Made by a program: the position numbers and the translations under genes
The notes under the pieces: model-generated
The model's database searches: none
What the model saw: the letters and a program-made list of their open reading frames with translations, nothing else
Told to the model about the DNA's origin: nothing
Assembly: GCA_945897545.1 (NCBI GenBank)
Contig: CAMDGJ010000058.1
Coordinates: forward strand, 1 to 13,226
Direction of reading: 5' to 3'
DNA length: 13,226 nucleotides
From: Flavobacterium psychrophilum
Lineage (GTDB): Bacteria > Bacteroidota > Bacteroidia > Flavobacteriales > Flavobacteriaceae
Part shown: positions 7,840 through 13,226 of the stretch, piece after piece
Layout of the letters: each line of letters begins with the position of its first letter
Position numbering within the stretch: the first letter of the stretch is position 1

Positions 7840-7867
7840 AACCCATAACCCAAAACCCAAAACCTTA
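7840..7867 (+). repeat. Degenerate heptanucleotide tandem array in the trmL leader
   Basis: Four consecutive 7-base units fill the leader: AACCCAT, AACCCAA twice, and AACCTTA. The array ends 3 bases before the trmL ATG. It leaves no room for a ribosome-binding site, and only its final A/T-rich part could serve initiation. The 7-base period is the same as in the two arrays in the cobalamin riboswitch. Confidence 0.75.
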
Positions 7868-7870
7868 AAT

Positions 7871-8329
7871 ATGTTAAACATCGTTTTAGTTGAACCTGAA
7901 ATCCCCAACAATACTGGAAACATTGGGCGTTTATGCGTTGGCACCGAAAGCCGTTTGCACCTGATTCATCCTTTTGGGTTCGTTATCAATGATAAAAACC
8001 TGAAACGCTCTGGTTTGGATTATTGGGTACATCTCGATGTAACCGAATACCAAACTATTGAAGAATGGATTGCTATAATTCCTGATAAATCTCGAGTTTT
8101 CCTTATGAGTTCTCATGCTTCAACATCAATTTATGAAGCCGATTTTCAGGATGGCGATTGGTTGGTTTTTGGAAAAGAAAGTGTGGGTTTGAGCGAAGAA
8201 GTTTTGAATCAATTTGATAATCATTTGACCATTCCAATGACGAATTTGATTAGAAGTTTTAACATAGCAAATTCAGTTGCATTTGTGGTAGGCGAAGCGA
8301 AGAGACAGATTTCAATTGATAATGGATAA
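7871..8329 (+). CDS. trmL: tRNA (cytidine/uridine-34-2'-O)-methyltransferase TrmL
   Basis: TrmL is a SPOUT-family, SAM-dependent enzyme that 2'-O-methylates the wobble nucleotide of certain tRNA-Leu isoacceptors. At 152 residues (E. coli 157) it is a minimal trefoil-knot protein. The motifs are EPEIPNNTGNIGRLC (8-22), FGKESVGL (100-107), IPM (121-123) and RSFNIANSVAFVVGEA (128-143), which form the knotted SAM pocket. The gene ends 3 bases before the stop of the convergent btuD gene. Its leader is the heptanucleotide array described separately. Confidence 0.93.
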   Translation: MLNIVLVEPEIPNNTGNIGRLCVGTESRLHLIHPFGFVINDKNLKRSGLDYWVHLDVTEYQTIEEWIAIIPDKSRVFLMSSHASTSIYEADFQDGDWLVFGKESVGLSEEVLNQFDNHLTIPMTNLIRSFNIANSVAFVVGEAKRQISIDNG

Positions 8330-8338
8330 TTATCAATT
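8314..8338. terminator. Inverted repeat spanning two convergent stop codons
   Basis: Arms AATTGATAAT (8314-8323) and ATTATCAATT (8329-8338) are perfect 10-base complements with a 5-base loop. The element covers the last codons and stop of trmL and the stop and last codon of btuD on the other strand. It is all but two A/T pairs and has no strong T-run, so it would be a weak bidirectional terminator at best. Confidence 0.45.
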
Positions 8339-9115
8339 AATGATAAACTTCCCTTTTTTACTATCAAAGACAATATGGTCATCTTCAAATAAAGTGTTGA
8401 AACTTCCTTTCATAATCAAATTACAAGGTTGGTCTTGAACCACGGTTTCGGGAGTCATAATGATCATTTCGTCGCTTAATTGAATTGCCATATCTATATC
8501 GTGAGTCGAAAAAAGAATGCATTTTTCTGTTTCCTGAGTTAACTTTTTTAAGAGTTTGAAAAGCACTACTTTGTGTAATAAATCTAAGTGGGTTGTAGGT
8601 TCGTCCAAAATTATTAATCGTGTGTCTTGTGCCAATGCTCTTGCAATCAATACGATTTGCAATTGTCCATCGCTGATTTCGTAATGTCTTTTGGTTATCA
8701 AATGGCTGATTTGCGTCAGTTCAATGGCTTCGTTTACTTTCGCAATATCTTTGTCAGTTAATGTTCCAATCCAGTTGGTGTAAGGCTGTCTTCCTAAGGC
8801 AATTAGTTCCCAAACGGTCAAATTACTTTGTGGTAATTTTTCGGTCAATACAACACTTAAATTTTGTGCTAATGTTAAAGCGTCTAGTTCGTGAATGTTC
8901 TTTTCATTCAATAAAACTGTTCCTGAAAGAGGTTTCTGGATTCCGGTAATGGTTCTTAAAAGCGTTGATTTTCCAATTCCATTGGCGCCAATTAAAGCGA
9001 TTAGTTTTCCTTTATCTAAAGACAAATCAATATCTGAAGCAATGATATTCTTTGCTTTTTTAGAAATATAGCCAATACTTAAATTTGAAGCCTGTAAGAT
9101 GATTTTGTTTTCCAT
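8333..9115 (-). CDS. btuD: ABC transporter ATPase, BtuD/FecE type (vitamin B12 import)
   Basis: This is the nucleotide-binding subunit of a type II importer that powers passage of cobalamin across the inner membrane. The 260 residues include Walker A GANGIGKST (43-51), Walker B LIILDE (167-172) followed by PTTHLD, and the switch histidine H205 in FSTHD. The ABC signature reads ISDGQ (147-151) instead of LSGGQ, a mild deviation. The first base of the permease TGA is the last base of this ATG (one-base overlap), so the two are translationally coupled. Assignment to B12 rather than heme or siderophore rests on the neighbouring cobalamin riboswitch and receptor; the COG1120 family itself serves all of these. 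Confidence 0.85.
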   Translation of the reverse strand: MENKIILQASNLSIGYISKKAKNIIASDIDLSLDKGKLIALIGANGIGKSTLLRTITGIQKPLSGTVLLNEKNIHELDALTLAQNLSVVLTEKLPQSNLTVWELIALGRQPYTNWIGTLTDKDIAKVNEAIELTQISHLITKRHYEISDGQLQIVLIARALAQDTRLIILDEPTTHLDLLHKVVLFKLLKKLTQETEKCILFSTHDIDMAIQLSDEMIIMTPETVVQDQPCNLIMKGSFNTLFEDDHIVFDSKKGKFIIN

Positions 9116-10143
9116 CAGTTCATCATTTTACGTTTCCGAATCAATAACCAAATCACAATTGGAGCACCAAAAATAGAAGTCACTGCATTAATTGGCAAGG
9201 TTAAATCACTGCCCGGAAGATGTGAAATACTGTCACAAATTAACATAATTATAGCGCCTAAAAGCAAGGTGCTCCAGAATAAAATAGTATGATTACTGGT
9301 TTGAAAAACCAGCTTGGCAATATGCGGAACCGCTAATCCAATAAAAGCAATTGGACCTGCAAAAGCAGTAATGCTTCCTGTCAAAATGCTAGTGGCAAAA
9401 ATAATAATCATTCGGGTTTTTTTATAATTCATTCCCAAACTTCGGGCGTAATTTTCGCCTAGTAACAAAGCATTTAAGGGTTTGATGTTTAAAATACTTA
9501 ATACTAAACCTATAATGATACAACCCGCTAAAATCACAATCGAAGACCATGACAAATTCCCTAGATTTCCTAAGGACCAAAAAGTAAATTTTTGCAATTG
9601 TTCTGCAGTGCTGAAATAAGTAAGTGTTCCCACAATAGCGCTTGTTAAACTCCCAAACATCAATCCAACAATCAAGATAGCCATCGTATCTCGTAATCTT
9701 TGGGAAACGGATAAAACCGCCAATAAAACTAAGAAACTGCCCAAACTCGAAGCTAAAATAATTCCATAAGATGAAAGCAAAAACGACGCTGCAACTGGAG
9801 GCAAAAAAGCCGCTCCCAAAATAACAATAGCGACGCCTAAACTTGCTCCAGAACTTAAACCCAAAACATCAGGTCCAGCGAGTGGATTTCTAAACAATGT
9901 TTGCATCAATAATCCGCTGATGGATAATCCCATTCCCACGAGAATGGCCGCAATAGCTTTGGGTAATCTATAATTGATGATAATATAATCCCAAGTTTCT
10001 TTGCTGGAATTTCCTCCTGTAAGGCTATTGAATACATCTTTTACAGGAATAGAAACTGAACCCAAACTGATGTTCAATAGCAATAGGAATAGTAATGAAA
10101 CTATCAAAAGGGTGAATAAAAGAGTATTTCGGTTTTTGAACAT
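9115..10143 (-). CDS. btuC: FecCD/BtuC-family permease (vitamin B12 import)
   Basis: This multi-spanning inner-membrane channel of the importer is expected to work as a homodimer. The 342-residue protein is hydrophobic throughout, with about ten helices expected. It has the family signature GLLMQTLFRNPLAGPDVLGL followed by SSGASLG in the first third, GPIAFIGLAVPHIAKLVF near 270-285, and the C-terminal LPINAVTSIFGAPIVIWLLI before a basic tail. A 40-base gap with no obvious promoter separates it from btuF, and it overlaps btuD by one base. Substrate choice is inferred from the B12 context. Confidence 0.88.
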   Translation of the reverse strand: MFKNRNTLLFTLLIVSLLFLLLLNISLGSVSIPVKDVFNSLTGGNSSKETWDYIIINYRLPKAIAAILVGMGLSISGLLMQTLFRNPLAGPDVLGLSSGASLGVAIVILGAAFLPPVAASFLLSSYGIILASSLGSFLVLLAVLSVSQRLRDTMAILIVGLMFGSLTSAIVGTLTYFSTAEQLQKFTFWSLGNLGNLSWSSIVILAGCIIIGLVLSILNIKPLNALLLGENYARSLGMNYKKTRMIIIFATSILTGSITAFAGPIAFIGLAVPHIAKLVFQTSNHTILFWSTLLLGAIIMLICDSISHLPGSDLTLPINAVTSIFGAPIVIWLLIRKRKMMN

Positions 10144-10183
10144 TTATTTTCAAGTTGGTAAAAAATTCGTGACAATTCGTTTT

Positions 10184-11326
10184 CTATTCTAATTTCTTGA
10201 AGAAATAAAGTTTGTAATTCGGCAATAATTCTGGATGAAAAATTTTGATTAAATCTTTCAAAACCAAGTCTGGTCGAGTTGGAGACAATTCGAAATAAAG
10301 GATACCACCTTTAGCACCTTTTTTTAGACTGTACGAATATACTTTTTTATTTTTAAACGAGCCAAACTCATTGTAGTGTGGATTGCTATCGCTCATTTTT
10401 TTCAAAGAGGAAAAATCTCCAGGTGCAATCCAAAAAACGGCATTTTGTGCTTTTTCTAATATGGTTTCAAAAGGCACAGCCAAACTTCCGGTTCCTTTCG
10501 TATTTGCCCATAAATAATTGGATTGCGCCTCTTTCAAAAACAGCGCAGCCCAACTCTCGCCTTGCGGAACGTACCATTGATCTTGGTACATTGCACCACA
10601 AAGAACAGTTGGTTTTGATGCTGCTTTTTTGGACAAAGCCAAAGTAGCATTGTATTCTTTTTCAATTTCTGAAAAAATGGAATTTGCTTTGGAATCCAAT
10701 CCATACAATGCTCCGAAGAACTTAATCCATTCCGCTTTTCCAAGTGGAGATTGTTCTGTCCAATCGCCGTTGAACATTACTTTTAATCCGCTTTTTTGAA
10801 GATTATCAACAGTTAGATTGCTGTTGTTCAAACCAAAACTAACGATCAAATCGGGTTGCATATCGATTAAAACTTCCGTGTTGAGGTTTTCATTTACACC
10901 TACTTCGCGAACTTTTCCGGTGTCAATTAACTTTCGGGTTTTAACAGAAGAAATGTAATCCGTATTCGGAAAACCAACTAAAGTATTTTCAACTCCCAAT
11001 AATTCCAATGCCGGAATGTGTGTTGTCGAAGTCACGACAATCGATTTTATTGGAATAGAAATAACGGTGAATTGCTTTAAAGTGTCCGGGATAATTCCGG
11101 TTTTTTCTTGAAGAATATAAGTAAAACTTTCTTTGGCATCCGGCCAAGGATTGGTGATTTTTACTACTGAAAAACCTTGATGTTTGTAGATTTCCAGGCC
11201 TTTGGCATATTCAATGGAATTTTGGGAAGAAGTCATTGTGTCTCCGGAAATGTCATTGTTGTATTTGCATCCAAAAAAGGGAAGGAGCAACAAAGACAAA
11301 ACAATTCGCGGGAAAATAGATTTCAT
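10184..11326 (-). CDS. btuF: Periplasmic cobalamin-binding lipoprotein, BtuF-like
   Basis: A class III substrate-binding protein (helical-backbone fold, COG0614) that delivers ligand to BtuCD. The N-terminus is a lipoprotein signal: MKSIFPRIVLSLLLLPFFGC with the lipidated Cys at 20. Lobe 1 begins IKSIVVTSTTHIPALELLGV, then LVGFPNTDYISS and VLIDMQPDLIVSFG. Lobe 2 has VLCGAMYQDQWYVPQGESWA and the C-terminal FELSPTRPDLVLKDLIKIFH. At 380 residues it is longer than E. coli BtuF (about 266) owing to an N-terminal segment of about 80 residues, which is common in Bacteroidota members. It begins 29 bases after the toxin gene's stop. Heme or siderophore binding is the alternative; the adjacent B12 riboswitch argues for cobalamin. 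Confidence 0.83.
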   Translation of the reverse strand: MKSIFPRIVLSLLLLPFFGCKYNNDISGDTMTSSQNSIEYAKGLEIYKHQGFSVVKITNPWPDAKESFTYILQEKTGIIPDTLKQFTVISIPIKSIVVTSTTHIPALELLGVENTLVGFPNTDYISSVKTRKLIDTGKVREVGVNENLNTEVLIDMQPDLIVSFGLNNSNLTVDNLQKSGLKVMFNGDWTEQSPLGKAEWIKFFGALYGLDSKANSIFSEIEKEYNATLALSKKAASKPTVLCGAMYQDQWYVPQGESWAALFLKEAQSNYLWANTKGTGSLAVPFETILEKAQNAVFWIAPGDFSSLKKMSDSNPHYNEFGSFKNKKVYSYSLKKGAKGGILYFELSPTRPDLVLKDLIKIFHPELLPNYKLYFFKKLE

Positions 11327-11355
11327 AGTGTGTTTGTCAAGGAATTTAGAGGTTT

Positions 11356-11619
11356 TTAATAATGTCCTTTTAGGGAATGAATTAAAATAACAGTATCAGT
11401 TTCAATCACTTCGTAAACTAATCGATGTTCTTGATTTATTCTTCTGCTCCAAAGTCCAGACAAATGATGTTTCAATGGTTCAGGTTTCCCAATTCCAGAA
11501 TAAGGTGTTTCTGGAATTATTTCTAAAAGTTGCCGAATTTTTTTTAAAATAATTGGGTTGTTGACTTTTTTAAAAAAGTCAAGGTGTTCTTTAGATTTTG
11601 GAAGGAAAATTATTTCCAT
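11356..11619 (-). CDS. yoeB: Txe/YoeB-family mRNA interferase toxin
   Basis: YoeB toxins are ribosome-dependent endoribonucleases that cut mRNA in the A site. The 87-residue product retains the key residues by alignment with E. coli YoeB (E46, R59, R65, H83, Y84): Glu47 in GKPEPLKHHLSGLWSRR, Arg60, Arg66 in EHRLVYEV, and the terminal His86-Tyr87. The diagnostic core KPEPLKH-LSG-WSRRI-EHRLVY is fully preserved, so the toxin should be active. Its ATG lies within the 3' end of the antitoxin gene (10-base overlap), the usual antitoxin-first arrangement. btuF follows on the same strand after 29 bases. Confidence 0.93.
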   Translation of the reverse strand: MEIIFLPKSKEHLDFFKKVNNPIILKKIRQLLEIIPETPYSGIGKPEPLKHHLSGLWSRRINQEHRLVYEVIETDTVILIHSLKGHY

Positions 11620-11822
11620 ATATCATCTAAATTGATTTTAATGCCTTTCCCCGCTTTATAATCCTTTCTATTTTGTTCCACCATTTCAACAAATTCAGGA
11701 TTGTAATCACTTTCCTCGGATTTGGTTTTAAGGTTTTCAAACTTGATTTTCAATGCTTCCAGAAAAGCTTTAATCACTTTTTGTTCTTCATTGTTTTTTG
11801 GATGGACGATGATTGTTTCCAT
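11610..11822 (-). CDS. Antitoxin partner of the YoeB toxin (DUF2683-like)
   Basis: The 70-residue protein starts METIIVHPKNNEEQKVIKAF and ends GKGIKINLDDIWK, with a charged, probably helical middle and an acidic, flexible C-terminal part that would wrap the toxin. It is not clearly a YefM homologue. The N-terminal strand plus helix, and the conserved GKGIKI..DDIWK tail, resemble the small DUF2683-type proteins paired with YoeB toxins in Bacteroidota (family name from memory). Its position upstream of, and overlapping, the toxin gene is the main functional evidence. A promoter-like box lies 18 bases upstream of the ATG. Confidence 0.82.
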   Translation of the reverse strand: METIIVHPKNNEEQKVIKAFLEALKIKFENLKTKSEESDYNPEFVEMVEQNRKDYKAGKGIKINLDDIWK

Positions 11823-11839
11823 AATGTCATTATTTACTA

Positions 11840-11847
11840 CAAATATA
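11840..11847 (-). promoter_or_regulatory. Candidate -7 promoter box of the antitoxin-toxin (and possibly btuFCD) unit
   Basis: On the minus strand the bases read TATATTTG, matching TAnnTTTG, 17 bases before the antitoxin ATG. A TCATTA/TAATGA inverted pair (11827-11832 and 11860-11865) brackets the box and could be an autoregulatory operator, but the arms are short. No minus-strand riboswitch precedes it. Confidence 0.5.
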
Positions 11848-11884
11848 TAAATAAAATTGTAATGATTTTAAATTTCAATTGTCT

Positions 11885-11892
11885 TACATTTG
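11885..11892 (+). promoter_or_regulatory. Candidate -7 promoter box of the riboswitch-btuB transcript
   Basis: TACATTTG fits TAnnTTTG and stands just before the riboswitch, predicting transcription start near 11899. It is divergent from the antitoxin promoter, with about 40 bases between the two boxes. No convincing -33 TTTG was found. Confidence 0.5.
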
Positions 11893-11952
11893 CCCTCGTA
11901 TTGAGGTTGCTGTTTTGTTTTTCAAAACCGCATTAAAAGGGAATCAGGTGAA

Positions 11953-12031
11953 GATTTCAGATTTCAGATTGTAGATTTCAGATTGTAACAAATCCTAAAT
12001 CAAAAATCCTAAATCGAAAATCGAAAATCCT
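11953..12031 (+). repeat. Inverted pair of heptanucleotide arrays inside the riboswitch, arm 1
   Basis: Five tandem 7-base units at 11953-11987 (GATTTCA three times, GATTGTA twice) are followed, after two bases, by six tandem units at 11990-12031 of the form AAATCNN (CT three times, GA twice, AA once). AAATC is the reverse complement of GATTT, so the two arrays pair as a long interrupted hairpin in several possible registers. The insert sits between the GGTGA and GCTG core elements, where the aptamer normally has a short variable stem. Confidence 0.88.
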
Positions 12032-12098
12032 GGGCTGTACCCGCAACTGTAAGCTAAAAAGCTTGTTGTTATCTACAAAACCACTGTTTAGCAAGTGT

Positions 12099-12161
12099 GA
12101 AGTAGGAAGAGGGAAGTTGGAAGTAAATACTTCTAACCTCTAACTTCTGACTTCTAACTTC
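12099..12161 (+). repeat. Inverted pair of heptanucleotide arrays inside the riboswitch, arm 2
   Basis: Four units of the form GAAGNNN at 12099-12126 are followed by five units at 12127-12161: ATACTTC, TAACCTC, TAACTTC, TGACTTC and TAACTTC. GAAGTTA is the reverse complement of TAACTTC, so the arms fold; at the apex, GTTGGAAGTA pairs with TACTTCTAAC with one G-U. The insert lies between the CCACTG and GGGAAGG core elements. Confidence 0.85.
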
Positions 12162-12246
12162 AAATGGGAAGGTCAACAACAAGACGCAAGCCAGGAGACC
12201 TGCCTATTACATCGAGTATCAAACTTTCGGGAAAAAAGGTTTGGGT

Positions 12247-12298
12247 ATGGGTTATTCTATGCCTGCCTGTCGGCAGACAGGCTTTTCTCCCATTTTTT
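12247..12298 (+). terminator. Terminator-like hairpin in the riboswitch expression platform
   Basis: Stem GCCTGTC (12265-12271) pairs with GACAGGC (12276-12282) over a GGCA loop and is followed by TTTT. An outer ATGGG/CCCAT pair (12247-12251 with 12289-12293) extends the structure and is followed by a six-T run. The whole lies between the B12 box and the btuB start (12322), where a transcription-attenuating hairpin would be expected. GGCAG (12272-12276) can also pair with CTGCC of the B12 box (12200-12204), a possible alternative fold. Confidence 0.6.
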
Positions 12299-12321
12299 AT
12301 TATTAAAAATGTTTTATTAAA

Positions 12322-13226
12322 ATGAACAACAAAATCGTTCGTATTGGTGCGTTATTCGTACTAATCACTAGCTGTGCTTTGGCGCAAAAAAAAGACACCC
12401 TTGTGTCAAGAATTGAATTGGATGAAGTCGTAATTACGGATTCTAAATTTGCTTTACCAAAAGAAAAATCTGGTAAAGTAATTGTGAAAATCACTGCCAA
12501 AGACTTGGCAAAAAAATCAGGTCAATCTCTAGCAACTGTTTTAAGTTCAGTCGCTGGACTAGAGTTAAACGGAAACCAGAGTAGTGCGGGTAAAAACTTG
12601 AGTTATTACATTAGAGGAGCTCGTAATCGTCAGACTTTGATTGTCATTGACGGAATTCCAGTTTCTGATGCTTCTGGAATTAATTTAGATTATGATTTGC
12701 GTTTATTGCCTGTAGACCAAGTCGAAAGTATTGAAATTATGAAAGGCGCAGCAAGTACTTTGTACGGTACAGGTGCGGCGGCTGGAGTAATTAATATTAC
12801 ATTGAAAAAGTCTAAAACTAAAGATCTTTCAGGTAATGTGTATGTGAATTTGGGTACACAAACAACTGCTGAAGACAAAAAAACGAATCCAGCAGAATAC
12901 AATCAAGGATTTAGTTTTGGTGCCAATCAAGAGAAGTTTAATTATTTTGTAGGATTAAATAATACCGAAGTAAAAGGAATTTCTGAGGCGAAAGGAGTTG
13001 GTTTTGAAGATGATAACTTTTCCAGAATCAATTCTAATGTGAAATTAGGATTTATACCTTCGAAAAAATTAAATCTAGATTTCTTTATGAATTATGATAA
13101 AATCAAGAACGATTTTGATGCTGCAGCTTTTGCTGACAACGCTGATAATTACAGTGATTCAGAACAGTTTAAACTAGGTTTTTCTCCAAAATACAAATAC
13201 CAAAATGGTGAATTAGTTTTAAATTC
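12322..13226 (+). CDS. btuB: TonB-dependent receptor, BtuB-like, 3'-truncated by the window edge
   Basis: This outer-membrane beta-barrel takes up cobalamin using TonB energy. The frame stays open for 301 codons to the window end, roughly half of a typical receptor. Residues 1-21 are a signal peptide ending SCALA before QKKD; the Cys18 context (ITSC) also fits a lipobox, so the processing is ambiguous. A TonB-box-like IELDEVVIT is at 31-39. The plug domain follows, with LSYYIRGARNRQTLIVIDGI, then LLPVDQVESIEIMKGAAS and TLYGTGAAAGVINITLKK, and then the first barrel strands. No SusC-type N-terminal carboxypeptidase-like domain is present, consistent with a vitamin/siderophore-type receptor. The B12 specificity comes from the riboswitch directly upstream. 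ATG 12309 is rejected because it meets a stop after three codons. Confidence 0.92.
   Translation, partial: MNNKIVRIGALFVLITSCALAQKKDTLVSRIELDEVVITDSKFALPKEKSGKVIVKITAKDLAKKSGQSLATVLSSVAGLELNGNQSSAGKNLSYYIRGARNRQTLIVIDGIPVSDASGINLDYDLRLLPVDQVESIEIMKGAASTLYGTGAAAGVINITLKKSKTKDLSGNVYVNLGTQTTAEDKKTNPAEYNQGFSFGANQEKFNYFVGLNNTEVKGISEAKGVGFEDDNFSRINSNVKLGFIPSKKLNLDFFMNYDKIKNDFDAAAFADNADNYSDSEQFKLGFSPKYKYQNGELVLN

Larger units (their letters stand above)
11900..12210 (+). promoter_or_regulatory. Cobalamin (AdoCbl-type) riboswitch controlling btuB
   Basis: The conserved core elements appear in order: AAAAGGGAATCAGGTGA (11935-11951), GCTGTACCCGCAACTGTAAG (12034-12053), CCACTG (12081-12086), GGGAAGG (12166-12172) and the B12 box AAGCCAGGAGACCTGCC (12188-12204). 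A 9-base stem CTTGTTGTT/AACAACAAG (12062-12070 with 12175-12183) closes the CCACTG-GGGAAGG arm. The aptamer is about 310 bases, much longer than the usual 200 or so, because two peripheral hairpins are swollen by heptanucleotide repeats. Binding of cobalamin is expected to shut off the downstream receptor gene. The boundaries are approximate. Confidence 0.93.

Noticed and set aside
7630..8116. Two minus-strand open frames opposite rluE and trmL
   Set aside because: Both are antisense to conserved genes whose motifs are intact; no independent support.
10378..10743. Plus- and minus-strand alternative frames inside btuF
   Set aside because: They overlap the conserved binding-protein frame and contain no family motif.
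11673..11936. Plus-strand open frame opposite the antitoxin and into the riboswitch leader
   Set aside because: It is antisense to the antitoxin and runs through promoter and riboswitch sequence; composition is Phe-rich noise.
11953..12161. CRISPR-like array
   Set aside because: The repeats are 7 bases long, contiguous and without spacers, so they are tandem repeats and not a CRISPR.
12303..12902. Minus-strand open frames opposite btuB
   Set aside because: They are shadows of the plus-strand receptor, which stays open from 12322 to the window end and shows plug-domain motifs.

Overview
The window is AT-rich DNA, and I infer a member of Bacteroidota, most likely Flavobacteriaceae or Flavobacterium-like. 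The reasons are the gene families present, promoter-like TAnnTTTG boxes with no Shine-Dalgarno sites, a flavobacterial-type carotenoid gene order, and a periplasmic vitamin-binding lipoprotein paired with a TonB-dependent receptor. No rRNA, tRNA, CRISPR array, IS element or phage gene was seen.

Left part (1-5233, all plus strand): a pigment and light-response cluster. It holds the 3' bulk of phytoene desaturase (crtI), phytoene synthase (crtB), a wrecked beta-carotene hydroxylase (crtZ; frameshifts, stop codons and no recognisable start), and an intact membrane lycopene cyclase of the fused CrtYcd type. A GC-rich nested palindrome follows, then an SRPBCC-fold protein translationally coupled to a class I photolyase/cryptochrome. 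As it stands the cluster encodes a route to beta-carotene but not its hydroxylation to zeaxanthin, unless another hydroxylase exists elsewhere.

Middle (5234-8338): a GT4 glycogen/maltose-1-phosphate synthase, a 513-base stretch holding what looks like a decayed minus-strand gene, then two RNA-modification genes: an RluE-type 23S rRNA pseudouridine synthase and the tRNA wobble 2'-O-methyltransferase TrmL. TrmL converges on the B12 transporter operon, with an inverted repeat spanning both stop codons.

Right part (8314-13226): a vitamin B12 uptake locus. On the minus strand, btuF (binding lipoprotein), btuC (permease) and btuD (ATPase) form an operon. Just upstream of it on the same strand lies a DUF2683-like antitoxin/YoeB-family toxin pair. 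Divergently, on the plus strand, a promoter, a long cobalamin riboswitch, a terminator-like hairpin and a BtuB-like TonB-dependent receptor (cut by the window end) follow one another.

The most unusual structure is in the riboswitch. Two of its peripheral hairpins are built from degenerate tandem heptanucleotide repeats, with one arm the approximate reverse complement of the other. A third heptanucleotide array of different sequence fills the leader of trmL. The whole window therefore seems to carry a 7-nt repeat process that has been absorbed into a functional RNA.
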